Origin: a virus | Virus record (IMG/VR): IMGVR_UViG_3300023179_000518 | Span: 1 to 23,608 of that record | Strand: one strand, 5' to 3' | Length of the DNA stretch: 23,608 bases | Program-made: the position numbers and the translations under genes | In this document: positions 13,961-20,294 of the stretch, in pieces | Layout: every line of letters starts with the position of its first letter | Numbering within the stretch: position 1 is the first letter of the stretch | Notes under the pieces: generated by a model | What the model was told of the DNA's origin: nothing | Databases searched by the model: none | The model's input: only the letters and a program-made list of their open reading frames with translations

Positions 13961-15876
13961 TAACCAAAATACCGGTTGCCGATATCGTTGTCATCCCAAT
14001 CAGCGCCTTGTTGCGGCATAGCAGCCTCAGCAGCGCGATTGATACCTGCAAGCTGCGCAAAATTAGGCCACGACTGCGTAATGTGCCAGCACGCAGCGGC
14101 GCCTAAATTAACTGCCTGCGCAAAATCGTCTGTCAGCAGCGTATTGCGCGTAATGGTATAAATGTCTCCACCAAGCCGCGATTCAGTCTTGTTTTCAACC
14201 AGCGCCAAAAAGTCGGCGATCAAACCCGGCGAATCTTGCGACGACCAATCGTACTGAAAAAACCGAATCTGTTTCAGCTTAATAGCTTGGCAGGTGTACA
14301 GCAGCGATCGCGTTTTATCGAGGCTGTAGTGCGCGCGGTGATTAATCGGCGTCGACGGTTTGAACACCATCAAATCTTGCGTAGCAGCGCGCACAAGGCG
14401 GATTGCTAACACGCGCTCTAGATTGAATCCGGCCTGCACCATCACGGTTTCGCGGACCGTGCCGGCACCGGTGTAGTCGTGCGCAACAAACTCGCACTGA
14501 AACTTCTGCGACCACTTCATGCATTCCACGGCTTCCTGCAAATGATCGCCGCCAATAAGAAGCCTTTTCGCCCACAGCACGTCGATCGTGCCGTCGTGAC
14601 GAAATCCGAGAACAGCAAGCACAGTAAAGCTAATACCCTCTTCGCCGCCGCCTCCCCAGTCGATGGCAAGAACGCGGTGGCGATAGTTGCCGAGATTTTC
14701 ACAACACGCGGGTTCTGGTTCTTTCTTGTTCTCCCACGGCAGCAAACACGCGGCTTTTAAATCCGTCTCGCTAACAAGTTTCTGCCCGGTGTCTGTGCTT
14801 TCGCCCATGACTTCGTTGTAGAACTGCGCCGGCGTCATGTTGCCAAAGCCCTCGCGCTTTAGCAGCAGCGTTGACCATTTTTCCGGGTCTGAGAAGTGCA
14901 ACGGCAAAATAATCTGGGGCACATGATACCCAGCGAACTGCCATCGCCGTTCCGGATATCTATGCACCCACCTGCCGTGGCGCGGACTCACCGGCTTCTG
15001 ACATTTCGCGCACACGGTGCCGGGATACTTCTCGCTGATGTGATCGTTATACGGTCCGATCATCTTGTCGAGATCGTGATCGAGTGATGGTATGCTCCAG
15101 TGACCACACGAGTGACACGGAATAAACCACTCCGCTTGCGATGAACGTTTATACAAGCCGTAAATAATATTTTCGAGACTTTTTGGCGTCCCGGTGTAAT
15201 AGCTGGTCGCATAACGAGAGTACGACATCGTTTCTTGGATGATAGGAATATGATCCGGGTCCATGTCTTGAACCTCGTCGATGCACACGCGATCTGCGGA
15301 CACACCGCGAACGCGATCAGCATCAAGCAAAGCAAAACTGAACAACATCATCGAGTTGTTCTTAAACGATCGCTGGAGCACTGAGTTTTCCGTGGATGTA
15401 CCGCTCCACAAAACCTTTACCGGCGATTGATCGATGAACGGGCGGACGTAGTTGTTACTAAAACGACGAATCTGCTCGTACAGTGGTGTGATGAACAGCG
15501 TTTTGAAAAACGGTACCGCATTCGCCACGACCACACCGTGCGCGGCCAACGACGTCGATTTGGATACCTGCCGACCCGTACACCACACCTGATTCTTCGG
15601 TGTCAGGCAACGCATCAGCGGAAAAAAAGGCTGATGGTTTTTTAACGTGTACGGCTTACCATTAAGATTCAACAAGAGCGGCAACAAAGGTTCCAAGGAC
15701 GGGAAATGAAACTGTTTGGCCAACTCACCCATAACGCTCATACGCGTCTGCACGGATTTAAAATCACTGATGTCGATTGACATCAACTCCCCAAGCAGCG
15801 ATTGAATACCCTTATTAGGTATTTCAAGCGCCGCCGATTCTGACGGACTTTGTGTCCTAGTATTTGAAGGTGTCAT
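13957..15876 (-). CDS. terL: Terminase large subunit (ATPase plus nuclease), 639 aa
   Basis: This is the packaging motor that drives phage DNA into the procapsid and cuts it. Walker A is G101-RQVSK106-S107-T108, Walker B is CID200-E201 and the coupling motif is TGT at 228-230. A zinc ribbon insert follows, with C254, C257, C289 and C292. The RNase H-like nuclease has Asp406 (VLAIDWGGG), Asp467 (FVAHDYTG) and Asp583/584 (TDDFAQAVN). The length of 639 aa is normal for TerL. The ATG at 15876 has no ribosome site and abuts the ATG of the divergent gene (CATATG). A later ATG at residue 32, after GGGGAG, is an alternative start, and the frame further upstream to 16065 is unlikely. It is the only minus-strand gene in its neighbourhood, and no small terminase subunit is recognisable nearby. 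Confidence 0.93.
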   Translation of the reverse strand: MTPSNTRTQSPSESAALEIPNKGIQSLLGELMSIDISDFKSVQTRMSVMGELAKQFHFPSLEPLLPLLLNLNGKPYTLKNHQPFFPLMRCLTPKNQVWCTGRQVSKSTSLAAHGVVVANAVPFFKTLFITPLYEQIRRFSNNYVRPFIDQSPVKVLWSGTSTENSVLQRSFKNNSMMLFSFALLDADRVRGVSADRVCIDEVQDMDPDHIPIIQETMSYSRYATSYYTGTPKSLENIIYGLYKRSSQAEWFIPCHSCGHWSIPSLDHDLDKMIGPYNDHISEKYPGTVCAKCQKPVSPRHGRWVHRYPERRWQFAGYHVPQIILPLHFSDPEKWSTLLLKREGFGNMTPAQFYNEVMGESTDTGQKLVSETDLKAACLLPWENKKEPEPACCENLGNYRHRVLAIDWGGGGEEGISFTVLAVLGFRHDGTIDVLWAKRLLIGGDHLQEAVECMKWSQKFQCEFVAHDYTGAGTVRETVMVQAGFNLERVLAIRLVRAATQDLMVFKPSTPINHRAHYSLDKTRSLLYTCQAIKLKQIRFFQYDWSSQDSPGLIADFLALVENKTESRLGGDIYTITRNTLLTDDFAQAVNLGAAACWHITQSWPNFAQLAGINRAAEAAMPQQGADWDDNDIGNRYFGY

Positions 15877-16068
15877 ATGCGCAATTATGAGTATAGGCCG
15901 GATTTGCGCCGCGAACGTGGCGACGAAGACGAACCGGAACTGCAGTGGCTCGAAGATAGCGTAGACTATCTCGTCGCCTTGACTTTTACGGTGGTTTGCA
16001 ATCTTTGCAAACTTGTTTTTCTGTCGATACGTGGTATTTTCCAGTTGTTTGTGCAAACAAAACAATAA
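15877..16068 (+). CDS. Small single-pass membrane protein, 63 aa
   Basis: GAAGGTG at 15866-15872 precedes the ATG, which directly abuts the divergent terL start. The first 30 residues are charged (MRNYEYRPDLRRERGDEDEP), then a hydrophobic stretch of about 20 residues from YLVALTFTVVCNLCK to FLSIRG forms a membrane helix. It contains two inverted repeats at the DNA level near its end. No family recognised; a holin- or spanin-like role is possible only by size and position. Confidence 0.6.
   Translation: MRNYEYRPDLRRERGDEDEPELQWLEDSVDYLVALTFTVVCNLCKLVFLSIRGIFQLFVQTKQ
15994..16012. repeat. 8-bp perfect inverted repeat followed by T-rich stretch
   Basis: GTTTGCAA (15994-16001) and TTGCAAAC (16005-16012) are separated by TCT, then TTGTTTTT follows on the plus strand. 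The shape is like an intrinsic terminator, but the stem is AT-rich and lies inside the coding end of the small membrane protein. It may instead be an operator. Confidence 0.4.
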
Positions 16069-16072
16069 CTGG
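16041..16072. repeat. Nested inverted repeat TTGTTTG/CAAACAA with outer CCAGTT/AACTGG
   Basis: TTGTTTG (16045-16051) and CAAACAA (16054-16060) are a perfect palindrome with TG between. The outer CCAGTT (16041-16046) pairs with AACTGG (16067-16072). It covers the stop codon of the small membrane protein. The half-site TGTTTG also occurs in the repeat at 11596. Confidence 0.4.
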
Positions 16073-16087
16073 CCGCAAGGTAGCGTA

Positions 16088-16106
16088 GTATACTGATGCA
16101 GTATAC
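16088..16106. promoter_or_regulatory. Palindrome GTATACTG-ATG-CAGTATAC, likely operator or promoter region
   Basis: Two perfect 8-bp arms (16088-16095 and 16099-16106) are separated by ATG; an outer TAGCG (16081-16085) pairs with CGCTA (16107-16111) with a two-base bulge. The element lies 21 bases before the ATG at 16128 and just before its ribosome site, where an operator over a promoter -10 (TATACT) would be expected. No -35 is visible. Confidence 0.5.
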
Positions 16107-16127
16107 CGCTACTTTAAGGAGAACAAC

Positions 16128-16355
16128 ATGCCACAAATCGGCCGCAGCGCAAAACTTTATCAAGAGCGCAGAACACCTGAATACACGCCCACATTGCGAG
16201 GGCCCGGGCCGCAGATATACTTGCCGGACAATCCGGTCAACCATCTGCCACTTGAAACCCCGCTGCCTAACCCGCAATTTCTGTACAACAAAAAATACGT
16301 AGACGGAGGTAAAACACTACCATGGCCTAGTGGCAATTGTGGTGAATGCAAATAA
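16128..16355 (+). CDS. Proline-rich small protein, 75 aa
   Basis: AAGGAG at 16116-16121, six bases before the ATG, is one of the clearest ribosome sites in the window, so this is likely well expressed. The protein is rich in proline, with few hydrophobic segments (TPTLRGPGPQIYLPDNP, LETPLPNPQFLYNKKY) and ends with a CGEC pair. Probably mostly unstructured; not recognised. Its stop overlaps the ATG of the next gene (TAATG). It heads the transcript that carries the membrane protein genes. Confidence 0.7.
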   Translation: MPQIGRSAKLYQERRTPEYTPTLRGPGPQIYLPDNPVNHLPLETPLPNPQFLYNKKYVDGGKTLPWPSGNCGECK

Positions 16356-16531
16356 TGGCTAATGACGTTAACAAGACTTTCGTGTCGTTAGCAGGTTTTC
16401 TTTTGTTAGGCGGCATTGTGGCCGCAATACAGTCTGGCATCGTACCGCTACTGGCGGCGCTGTTCGGCTGCTACATTATGCTTGTGGCTACCAACGCAAT
16501 CAGCCGCGGCGAAAAAAGAGGAAAAAGATGA
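16355..16531 (+). CDS. Small two-helix membrane protein, 58 aa
   Basis: The start at 16355 (TAATG overlap) is preferred over an ATG nine bases earlier because GGTGA at 16341-16345 stands at a good distance. Two hydrophobic segments follow a short N-terminus: FVSLAGFLLLGGIVAAI and IVPLLAALFGCYIMLVAT, then a basic end (SRGEKRGKR). The hairpin-like topology and basic tail resemble small class II holins, but there is no other lysis gene nearby. It overlaps the next gene as ATGA. Confidence 0.62.
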   Translation: MANDVNKTFVSLAGFLLLGGIVAAIQSGIVPLLAALFGCYIMLVATNAISRGEKRGKR

Positions 16532-16884
16532 CTGCGTTAGATTTTGTCGCCGTCATATTCGCGTCTGGCGCGATTATTGACGTGTGGCACAAAGGGTCAA
16601 TCTTTGCGAACACACGCGCTTATGCCCAAGCTCTGCAAGACGCCACGCCGGCGGAAACGCTCAAAGGTCGGCTTTTAGAGCTTCTTATGTGCCCGTTCTG
16701 CAAAAGCTATCACATACCAATTTATTTGGGCTTGACGCTCTTGGCAGGCGACTATATTACTGGTATTGTGCCCGCTCTTGTTCGGGTTGTTGTGTATGGT
16801 CTCGCGGCCACACGAATCGGCAACCTAATCGACGGGTTGGTTCCAAACAAGCTGAAATACAGCCCAGACATTTTTGGAGATTAA
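16528..16884 (+). CDS. DUF1360-like membrane protein, 118 aa
   Basis: AGAGGAAAAAG precedes an ATG that overlaps the previous stop (ATGA). An N-terminal hydrophobic segment (LDFVAVIFASGAIIDVW) is followed by LLELLMCPFCKSYHIPIYLGL, which matches the 'Leu-rich, C-P-F/W-C, then membrane helix' pattern I remember for DUF1360, a family of small phage and bacterial membrane proteins. A last hydrophobic region ALVRVVVYGLAATRI follows. The function of the family is not established to my knowledge. Confidence 0.65.
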   Translation: MTALDFVAVIFASGAIIDVWHKGSIFANTRAYAQALQDATPAETLKGRLLELLMCPFCKSYHIPIYLGLTLLAGDYITGIVPALVRVVVYGLAATRIGNLIDGLVPNKLKYSPDIFGD

Positions 16885-16888
16885 TTGC

Positions 16889-17269
16889 ATGGATCAGCAG
16901 CAAACGCCCGGGGCCCCACACGCGATTGAATCGAAACGTCTGCCGTACGACGCCGAATTGTTTAAGAACTCAGAGGAGTTTTGCAAAAAAGTTTTGGAAG
17001 AAATTCCGGAACTCGGCGCCTTGGCGATCGTTCCGGTTTGGATCACTCCGCCAGAAGGAATGCCGCCTGCGCTGCTTCGCTTCCGGAATCCAATGGAGCC
17101 GCCGATGGCCGGCGTTTTGCAACTTCTGGAAAACCTCTTGAAATTTTCCCAGAAACTGCACAGAGAACTTATTGGGCAGTATCAAATGTTCGATCAGCAC
17201 GCCAAAGAACTCGCTGACAAAATCAACGAGTACTCAACCAAACTGAAAGAACTTGAAAACCCCGCTTGA
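16889..17269 (+). CDS. Hypothetical protein with C-terminal coiled coil, 126 aa
   Basis: GGAGA at 16876-16880 precedes the ATG by eight bases; an in-frame TTG upstream is not needed. The N-terminal half (EEFCKKVLEEIPELGALAIV, then PVWITPPEGMPPALLRFR) may form a small alpha/beta unit; the C-terminal half from about residue 75 is a long helix with heptad-like spacing (LLENLLKFSQKLHRELIGQ and ELADKINEYSTKLKELE). Not recognised. The next gene begins one base after its stop. Confidence 0.62.
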   Translation: MDQQQTPGAPHAIESKRLPYDAELFKNSEEFCKKVLEEIPELGALAIVPVWITPPEGMPPALLRFRNPMEPPMAGVLQLLENLLKFSQKLHRELIGQYQMFDQHAKELADKINEYSTKLKELENPA

Positions 17270-17270
17270 A

Positions 17271-17573
17271 ATGACAAAAAACGAACAGCCGGCTATTACT
17301 AACATCTCGGTCGACGCAAGTAACGCCGACGTAGCGGCCGTTCTAAAAGCACAATACGGTCACTTAGAAAACGGCGAAGTGCGCGCGATGCTTGAAGTTT
17401 CATGCGGGCCAGTCTGGACAAACGACGAATTGCTTGAAGTGTTTGAGGTGTCACATTTTGAGCCGCCGTACGTTCACGTCATCCGAAAGGAAGACGGAAA
17501 ACGCGGCACCGTAATGTTTGTCGACACTCCTCGTTTTTATTTCTCGTTTACGGCAGAAGAAAACCATGAGTGA
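17271..17573 (+). CDS. Hypothetical protein, 100 aa
   Basis: Starts one base after the previous stop (TGAAATG), with coupling likely and no strong ribosome site. Residues 10-35 contain SVDASNADVAAVLKAQYG and a strand-rich second half follows (LLEVFEVSHFEPPYVHVIR, then GKRGTVMFVDTPRFYFSF). The alternation of strands suggests a small beta domain. No family recognised. It overlaps the following gene by eight bases. Confidence 0.6.
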   Translation: MTKNEQPAITNISVDASNADVAAVLKAQYGHLENGEVRAMLEVSCGPVWTNDELLEVFEVSHFEPPYVHVIRKEDGKRGTVMFVDTPRFYFSFTAEENHE

Positions 17574-18000
17574 AGAAAGACGCGAATACGACACCGGCGC
17601 CGTGCGCAGCGCAGACTGCGAAAAAACCCGCTACGATTTGATCTCTCCAATTGGTTTGCGTCGTTTAGCGGAAACATACGCAGAAGGCGCCGAAAAATTT
17701 GGCGCGTTCAACTGGGAAAACGGAATGCCAGTCACTGACCTGTTGAATCACGCCGTCGCGCACATCTACAAGTTCTTGTCTGGATCGCGCGATGAAGATG
17801 ATCTCGGTCACGCTGCGTGGAACATTATTGGCGCGATTCATTCGCTCGAAAAATGGCCGCACCTCAACGAGCAATGGCTTCGCGGTCCGAATTGCGAAAT
17901 ACCAGCGGCAGCCAAAACCGCGACGACTTCGCCGCCCGCAACAACTGAACAAACAAACAGTCAGTTTGAAAATTTGCGGCAAGCAATCTTCTCAAAATAA
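17566..18000 (+). CDS. dATP/dGTP diphosphohydrolase-family protein (DUF5664/PF18909 type), 144 aa
   Basis: Residues about 20-95 follow the family pattern as I remember it: R-Y-D-L-I-S-P-I-G-L-R-R-L, then AETYAEGAEKFGAFNWENG, the helix LLNHAVAHIYKFLSG, and a metal-binding-type DEDDLGHAAWNIIGAIH. Members form all-alpha MazG-like enzymes that remove diphosphate from purine dNTPs; MazZ of 2-aminoadenine phages is a member. The last 35 residues are Ala/Thr/Gln-rich (AAAKTATTSPPATTEQ) and look like a disordered tail. The ATG at 17566 overlaps the previous gene. No PurZ or DatZ partner is seen in the window, so a modified genome cannot be inferred from this gene alone. Confidence 0.85.
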   Translation: MSEERREYDTGAVRSADCEKTRYDLISPIGLRRLAETYAEGAEKFGAFNWENGMPVTDLLNHAVAHIYKFLSGSRDEDDLGHAAWNIIGAIHSLEKWPHLNEQWLRGPNCEIPAAAKTATTSPPATTEQTNSQFENLRQAIFSK

Positions 18001-18068
18001 CAGCTTTTGCTGCTGAAACAGCGCCTACAGTAAAAATTATTTGCTGAGGGCTTGCTTTTTGTTTTAAC

Positions 18069-18078
18069 CGATATATCG
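18069..18078. promoter_or_regulatory. 10-bp palindrome CGATATATCG in the 18001-18119 spacer
   Basis: The 119-base spacer before the 18120 gene contains this perfect palindrome and, upstream of it, TTGCTG/TTGCTT runs that could serve as -35 elements, but the spacing to a TATATC -10 is poor. A GCGGC...GCCGC stem can form between the palindrome and the ribosome site. This is the most likely promoter region for the acidic/basic protein and the genes after it. Confidence 0.3.
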
Positions 18079-18119
18079 TGAATTTAGGCGGCACATGACG
18101 CCGCTTATCTGGAGGATTT

Positions 18120-19022
18120 ATGGCAAAGAAAATTGGGGCTGGCAGATTTGACAGCCCCGGAAACTTGTGGGGAAAGCCGCTGGGGCGGCCGACCGGCAAG
18201 CCAGTCGAAGAAGAGGTCACAGGGATGCGATCCGACGATAGTGATTCCATGGAAGAGGAAGAATTAGACGTTGACGCTGAACTCGCCGACGCCGATGAGC
18301 AAGAAGACAACATCGACGACGACGACGTAAACGAAGACGATTCGGATGCCGTCGCTGAAGACGACGTCGAGGACGACGAAGTAGACGACGACGGCTTAAC
18401 GTATGCTCCCGAAGCCGGAGATGCGCCGGCAGAGGAGAAAGTTGTCGTATCCGCGGTGGATACCGACGAGGTTGATGAAGAAGAAACCGCGGACGACGAA
18501 GAACTCTCCGCGGAACCCACAGAAAGTAGGATTCGTAATATGGCCGATAAGAAAAAGGTTAGTCTTTCCGATCACATCCGCAACGAAATCGACAAGCGCA
18601 AAGCCGCCGGTACGTCGCTCCGCGGCGTCGACATCGTAGCAGCGCTTGAAAAACGTGGCATTAACGTCAGCGCGGCTCAGGTGAGCCAGTTGCTGAAGAA
18701 GGCCGGGCTGGGCGGCAAGCCGCGTAAGCGCGCAGCCGCTGCGGCAGAACCCGCCGCGGCAGGTTCGGAAAAGACTCGCGCCGCTGAAAAGGCAAAGAAG
18801 CGGGACGTCGCACCGCCGAACAAGCCGCGTGCTGGCCGCCCGGCCGCGACGCCTGAGCCCCGTGCGGCGGCCAAGCTGCCGGCTAAAGCGAACGGCTTCA
18901 AGGTGCCGATGGCGCAACTGCAGGCTGCTGAGGCGTTCGTCGACGCATGTGGCGGCTCGTTCAAGGACGCTGAACGTATTCTGGTTGCTGCGTCGCAGCT
19001 TTCGCAGACGTTCGGTGGCTAA
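18120..19022 (+). CDS. Two-part protein: acidic N-terminal half and basic DNA-binding (HTH-like) half, 300 aa
   Basis: GGAGG at 18111-18115 precedes the ATG. Residues 1-35 are glycine-rich and basic, residues 36-135 mostly Asp/Glu (EEEELDVDAELADADEQ and later), and from residue 141 the protein is basic. MADKKKVSLSDHIRNEIDK starts a helix-turn-helix-like unit (VDIVAALEKRGINVSAAQ, then VSQLLKKAG), followed by an Ala/Lys/Arg/Pro tail (KPRKRAAAAAEP, KPRAGRPAATPEPRA) like histone H1 or HU-type tails, and a final helix LQAAEAFVDACGGSFKDAER. The overall order resembles bacterial chromatin-associated proteins. An ATG at 18540 with AGGA at 18528 could start the basic half alone. The acidic half may shield the basic half until it reaches DNA. 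Confidence 0.75.
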   Translation: MAKKIGAGRFDSPGNLWGKPLGRPTGKPVEEEVTGMRSDDSDSMEEEELDVDAELADADEQEDNIDDDDVNEDDSDAVAEDDVEDDEVDDDGLTYAPEAGDAPAEEKVVVSAVDTDEVDEEETADDEELSAEPTESRIRNMADKKKVSLSDHIRNEIDKRKAAGTSLRGVDIVAALEKRGINVSAAQVSQLLKKAGLGGKPRKRAAAAAEPAAAGSEKTRAAEKAKKRDVAPPNKPRAGRPAATPEPRAAAKLPAKANGFKVPMAQLQAAEAFVDACGGSFKDAERILVAASQLSQTFGG

Positions 19023-19047
19023 TTTGAAAATCTAACTCCGCTACAAA

Positions 19048-19086
19048 GGGGCCGGTCGTCATCTACCAAGATTGACGGCCGGCCCC
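19048..19086. repeat. 14-bp GC-rich inverted repeat between 18120 and 19141 genes
   Basis: Left arm 19048-19061 (GGGGCCGGTCGTCA) and right arm 19073-19086 pair over 14 bp with one G-T wobble and an 11-base loop. No T run follows on the plus strand, so termination without it or a folding role is possible. It resembles in form, not sequence, the repeat at 2630. Confidence 0.55.
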
Positions 19087-19107
19087 GGCGGTTTAGATAT
19101 CTTATGC

Positions 19108-19127
19108 CGCCGACCATTCTGTCGGCG
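19108..19127. repeat. 7-bp inverted repeat before the 19141 gene
   Basis: CGCCGAC (19108-19114) and GTCGGCG (19121-19127) flank CATTCT. It lies a few bases before the GAGG ribosome site (19132-19135) of the 19141 gene, where a hairpin could affect translation initiation. Confidence 0.35.
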
Positions 19128-19140
19128 CAGCGAGGTTGCC

Positions 19141-19428
19141 ATGCCAACTGCATGTGCTTTAGCAGAAAATCTAACTGCCGGCGCGGGCATAACAATGCCA
19201 CCGGGCACAATAAAACGTATTCATGTAAATCAACACGTTATCCGCGAAAATAAAAAGACAGGCGCCAAAGAAAACGTCGTCACCATTCAGTGGCGCAACA
19301 AATCGTATCGCGTCAGAACGGTCAACATCGCGGGCACATCGGAAGTTATTTACTCGCCGGATAAACCGCTTTCGTGCGGCGCGCGTGTGTGGGTAGAAAC
19401 ACGAGCCGAGGTTACAGCCACGGTATGA
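19141..19428 (+). CDS. Conserved IHVNQHVIR-motif hypothetical protein, 95 aa
   Basis: GAGG at 19132-19135 is five bases before the ATG (CGAGGTTGCCATG, nearly the leader of the 2241 gene). The segments RIHVNQHVIRENKKTG and YSPDKPLSCGARVWVETRAE bracket a strand-rich middle (VVTIQWRNKSYRVRTVNI). I remember this motif pair from small, unannotated bacterial and phage proteins; no function is assigned to my knowledge. The start and end motifs suggest a compact beta-barrel. The stop overlaps the ATG of the next gene as ATGA. Being first in the operon that leads to the DUF1257/DUF2997/AAA+ genes, it may belong to that module. Confidence 0.75.
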   Translation: MPTACALAENLTAGAGITMPPGTIKRIHVNQHVIRENKKTGAKENVVTIQWRNKSYRVRTVNIAGTSEVIYSPDKPLSCGARVWVETRAEVTATV

Positions 19429-19727
19429 CGCCTTACACCGCCGAAGAAGAAGCGAAAGACGACCGCCGAATATTCGAGGCGTACGACGCGCTTACAACGC
19501 TCCAAGAACAATACAAAGACATTATTGCTATTCCAGAAGTCATTTCTATTCGCGATGTCGCTGAATACCGGCTTAACACCGAACACGGCATCAAACAGTT
19601 CAAAGAAGTCTATAGCCGCGACATAGCGGAACGCGTATTGCGCGTCATATTGGAAAAAAACTTTGTGACGCCCGCGATTATCGAAAACGCTATTGTGACT
19701 GCGCTACTTACCAACAAGGAACAATAA
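19425..19727 (+). CDS. Hypothetical helical protein, 100 aa
   Basis: Start shares ATGA with the previous stop, so translational coupling is likely. The protein is helical and acidic at the start (YTAEEEAKDDRRIFEAYDAL), with later helices DVAEYRLNTEHGIKQFKEVY, AERVLRVILEKNF and TPAIIENAIVTALLTNK. No family recognised. The next ATG follows immediately after its stop, and the small AAGGAACA before it serves the DUF1257 gene. Confidence 0.62.
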   Translation: MTPYTAEEEAKDDRRIFEAYDALTTLQEQYKDIIAIPEVISIRDVAEYRLNTEHGIKQFKEVYSRDIAERVLRVILEKNFVTPAIIENAIVTALLTNKEQ

Positions 19728-20090
19728 ATGTCTCACATCGTACAGATCAAGACAGAAGTAAAGGACGAAAACGCAATTTTCGCCGCCGCTCGCCGGTTGG
19801 GGCTTGAAACGCCCACCAAGGGCAAGTTCAACGTATACGCCGTTACTCGCGAGGGTATCGGCGTGAAGCTTCCCAACTGGAATTATCCGGTTGTGTGCAA
19901 CGTTGAAACCGGCGCCGTCGATTTCGACAACTACAACGGCTCGTGGGGCAAGCAGGAAGAACTCGACAAGTTCTTGCAGGCTTACGCGGTCGAGAAAGCT
20001 ATCTACGAGGCCCAGAAGGGCGGGTACTCGGTGTATGAAGAAACACTGCCCGATGGTTCGATCAAGCTTAACATCACGGTGGAGGGTTGA
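19728..20090 (+). CDS. DUF1257 (Ycf35-type) protein, 120 aa
   Basis: Begins MSHIVQIKTEVKDENAIFAA, as DUF1257/Ycf35 members begin (MSHF-T-IKT-I-D), continues with PVVCNVETGAVDFDNYNGSWG, then the typical FLQAYAVEKAIYEAQKGGYS and a C-terminal strand DGSIKLNITVEG. The family occurs in plastid and cyanobacterial genomes as ycf35 and in many bacteria; its function is unknown. Full length. It is translated with DUF2997 (three bases later) and the AAA+ gene (nine bases after that), the set it also keeps elsewhere. The call is by pattern recognition. Confidence 0.8.
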   Translation: MSHIVQIKTEVKDENAIFAAARRLGLETPTKGKFNVYAVTREGIGVKLPNWNYPVVCNVETGAVDFDNYNGSWGKQEELDKFLQAYAVEKAIYEAQKGGYSVYEETLPDGSIKLNITVEG

Positions 20091-20093
20091 TAC

Positions 20094-20285
20094 ATGAGTA
20101 AGACGATTCAAGTGGTTGTTTCCCCCAAGGGCGAAACGAAGATCGAAACTTTCGGCTTTACCGGCAGTTCGTGTCAGGACGCCTCGCGCGCTCTTGAGCA
20201 GGCGCTTGGCGCCAAGACTGACGAGCAGTTGACCGGCGAATATTACGCCGCCGCGAATGAGCAGCAGATCGAAACGCAAAACTAA
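20094..20285 (+). CDS. DUF2997 protein, 63 aa
   Basis: A strong GGAGGG at 20081-20086 precedes the ATG. The sequence MSKTIQVVVSPKGETKIETF followed by GFTGSSCQDASRALEQALGA and a final GEYYAAANEQQ fits the DUF2997 pattern I remember: an initial I-x-V-x-P-x-G strand, a G-x-x-G-x-x-C motif, and a helix ending E-Y-Y. The single Cys in GSSC is conserved in the family as I recall it. Function unknown; often next to DUF1257 and a Ycf46-like ATPase, as here. Confidence 0.8.
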   Translation: MSKTIQVVVSPKGETKIETFGFTGSSCQDASRALEQALGAKTDEQLTGEYYAAANEQQIETQN

Positions 20286-20294
20286 GGGTGAATA

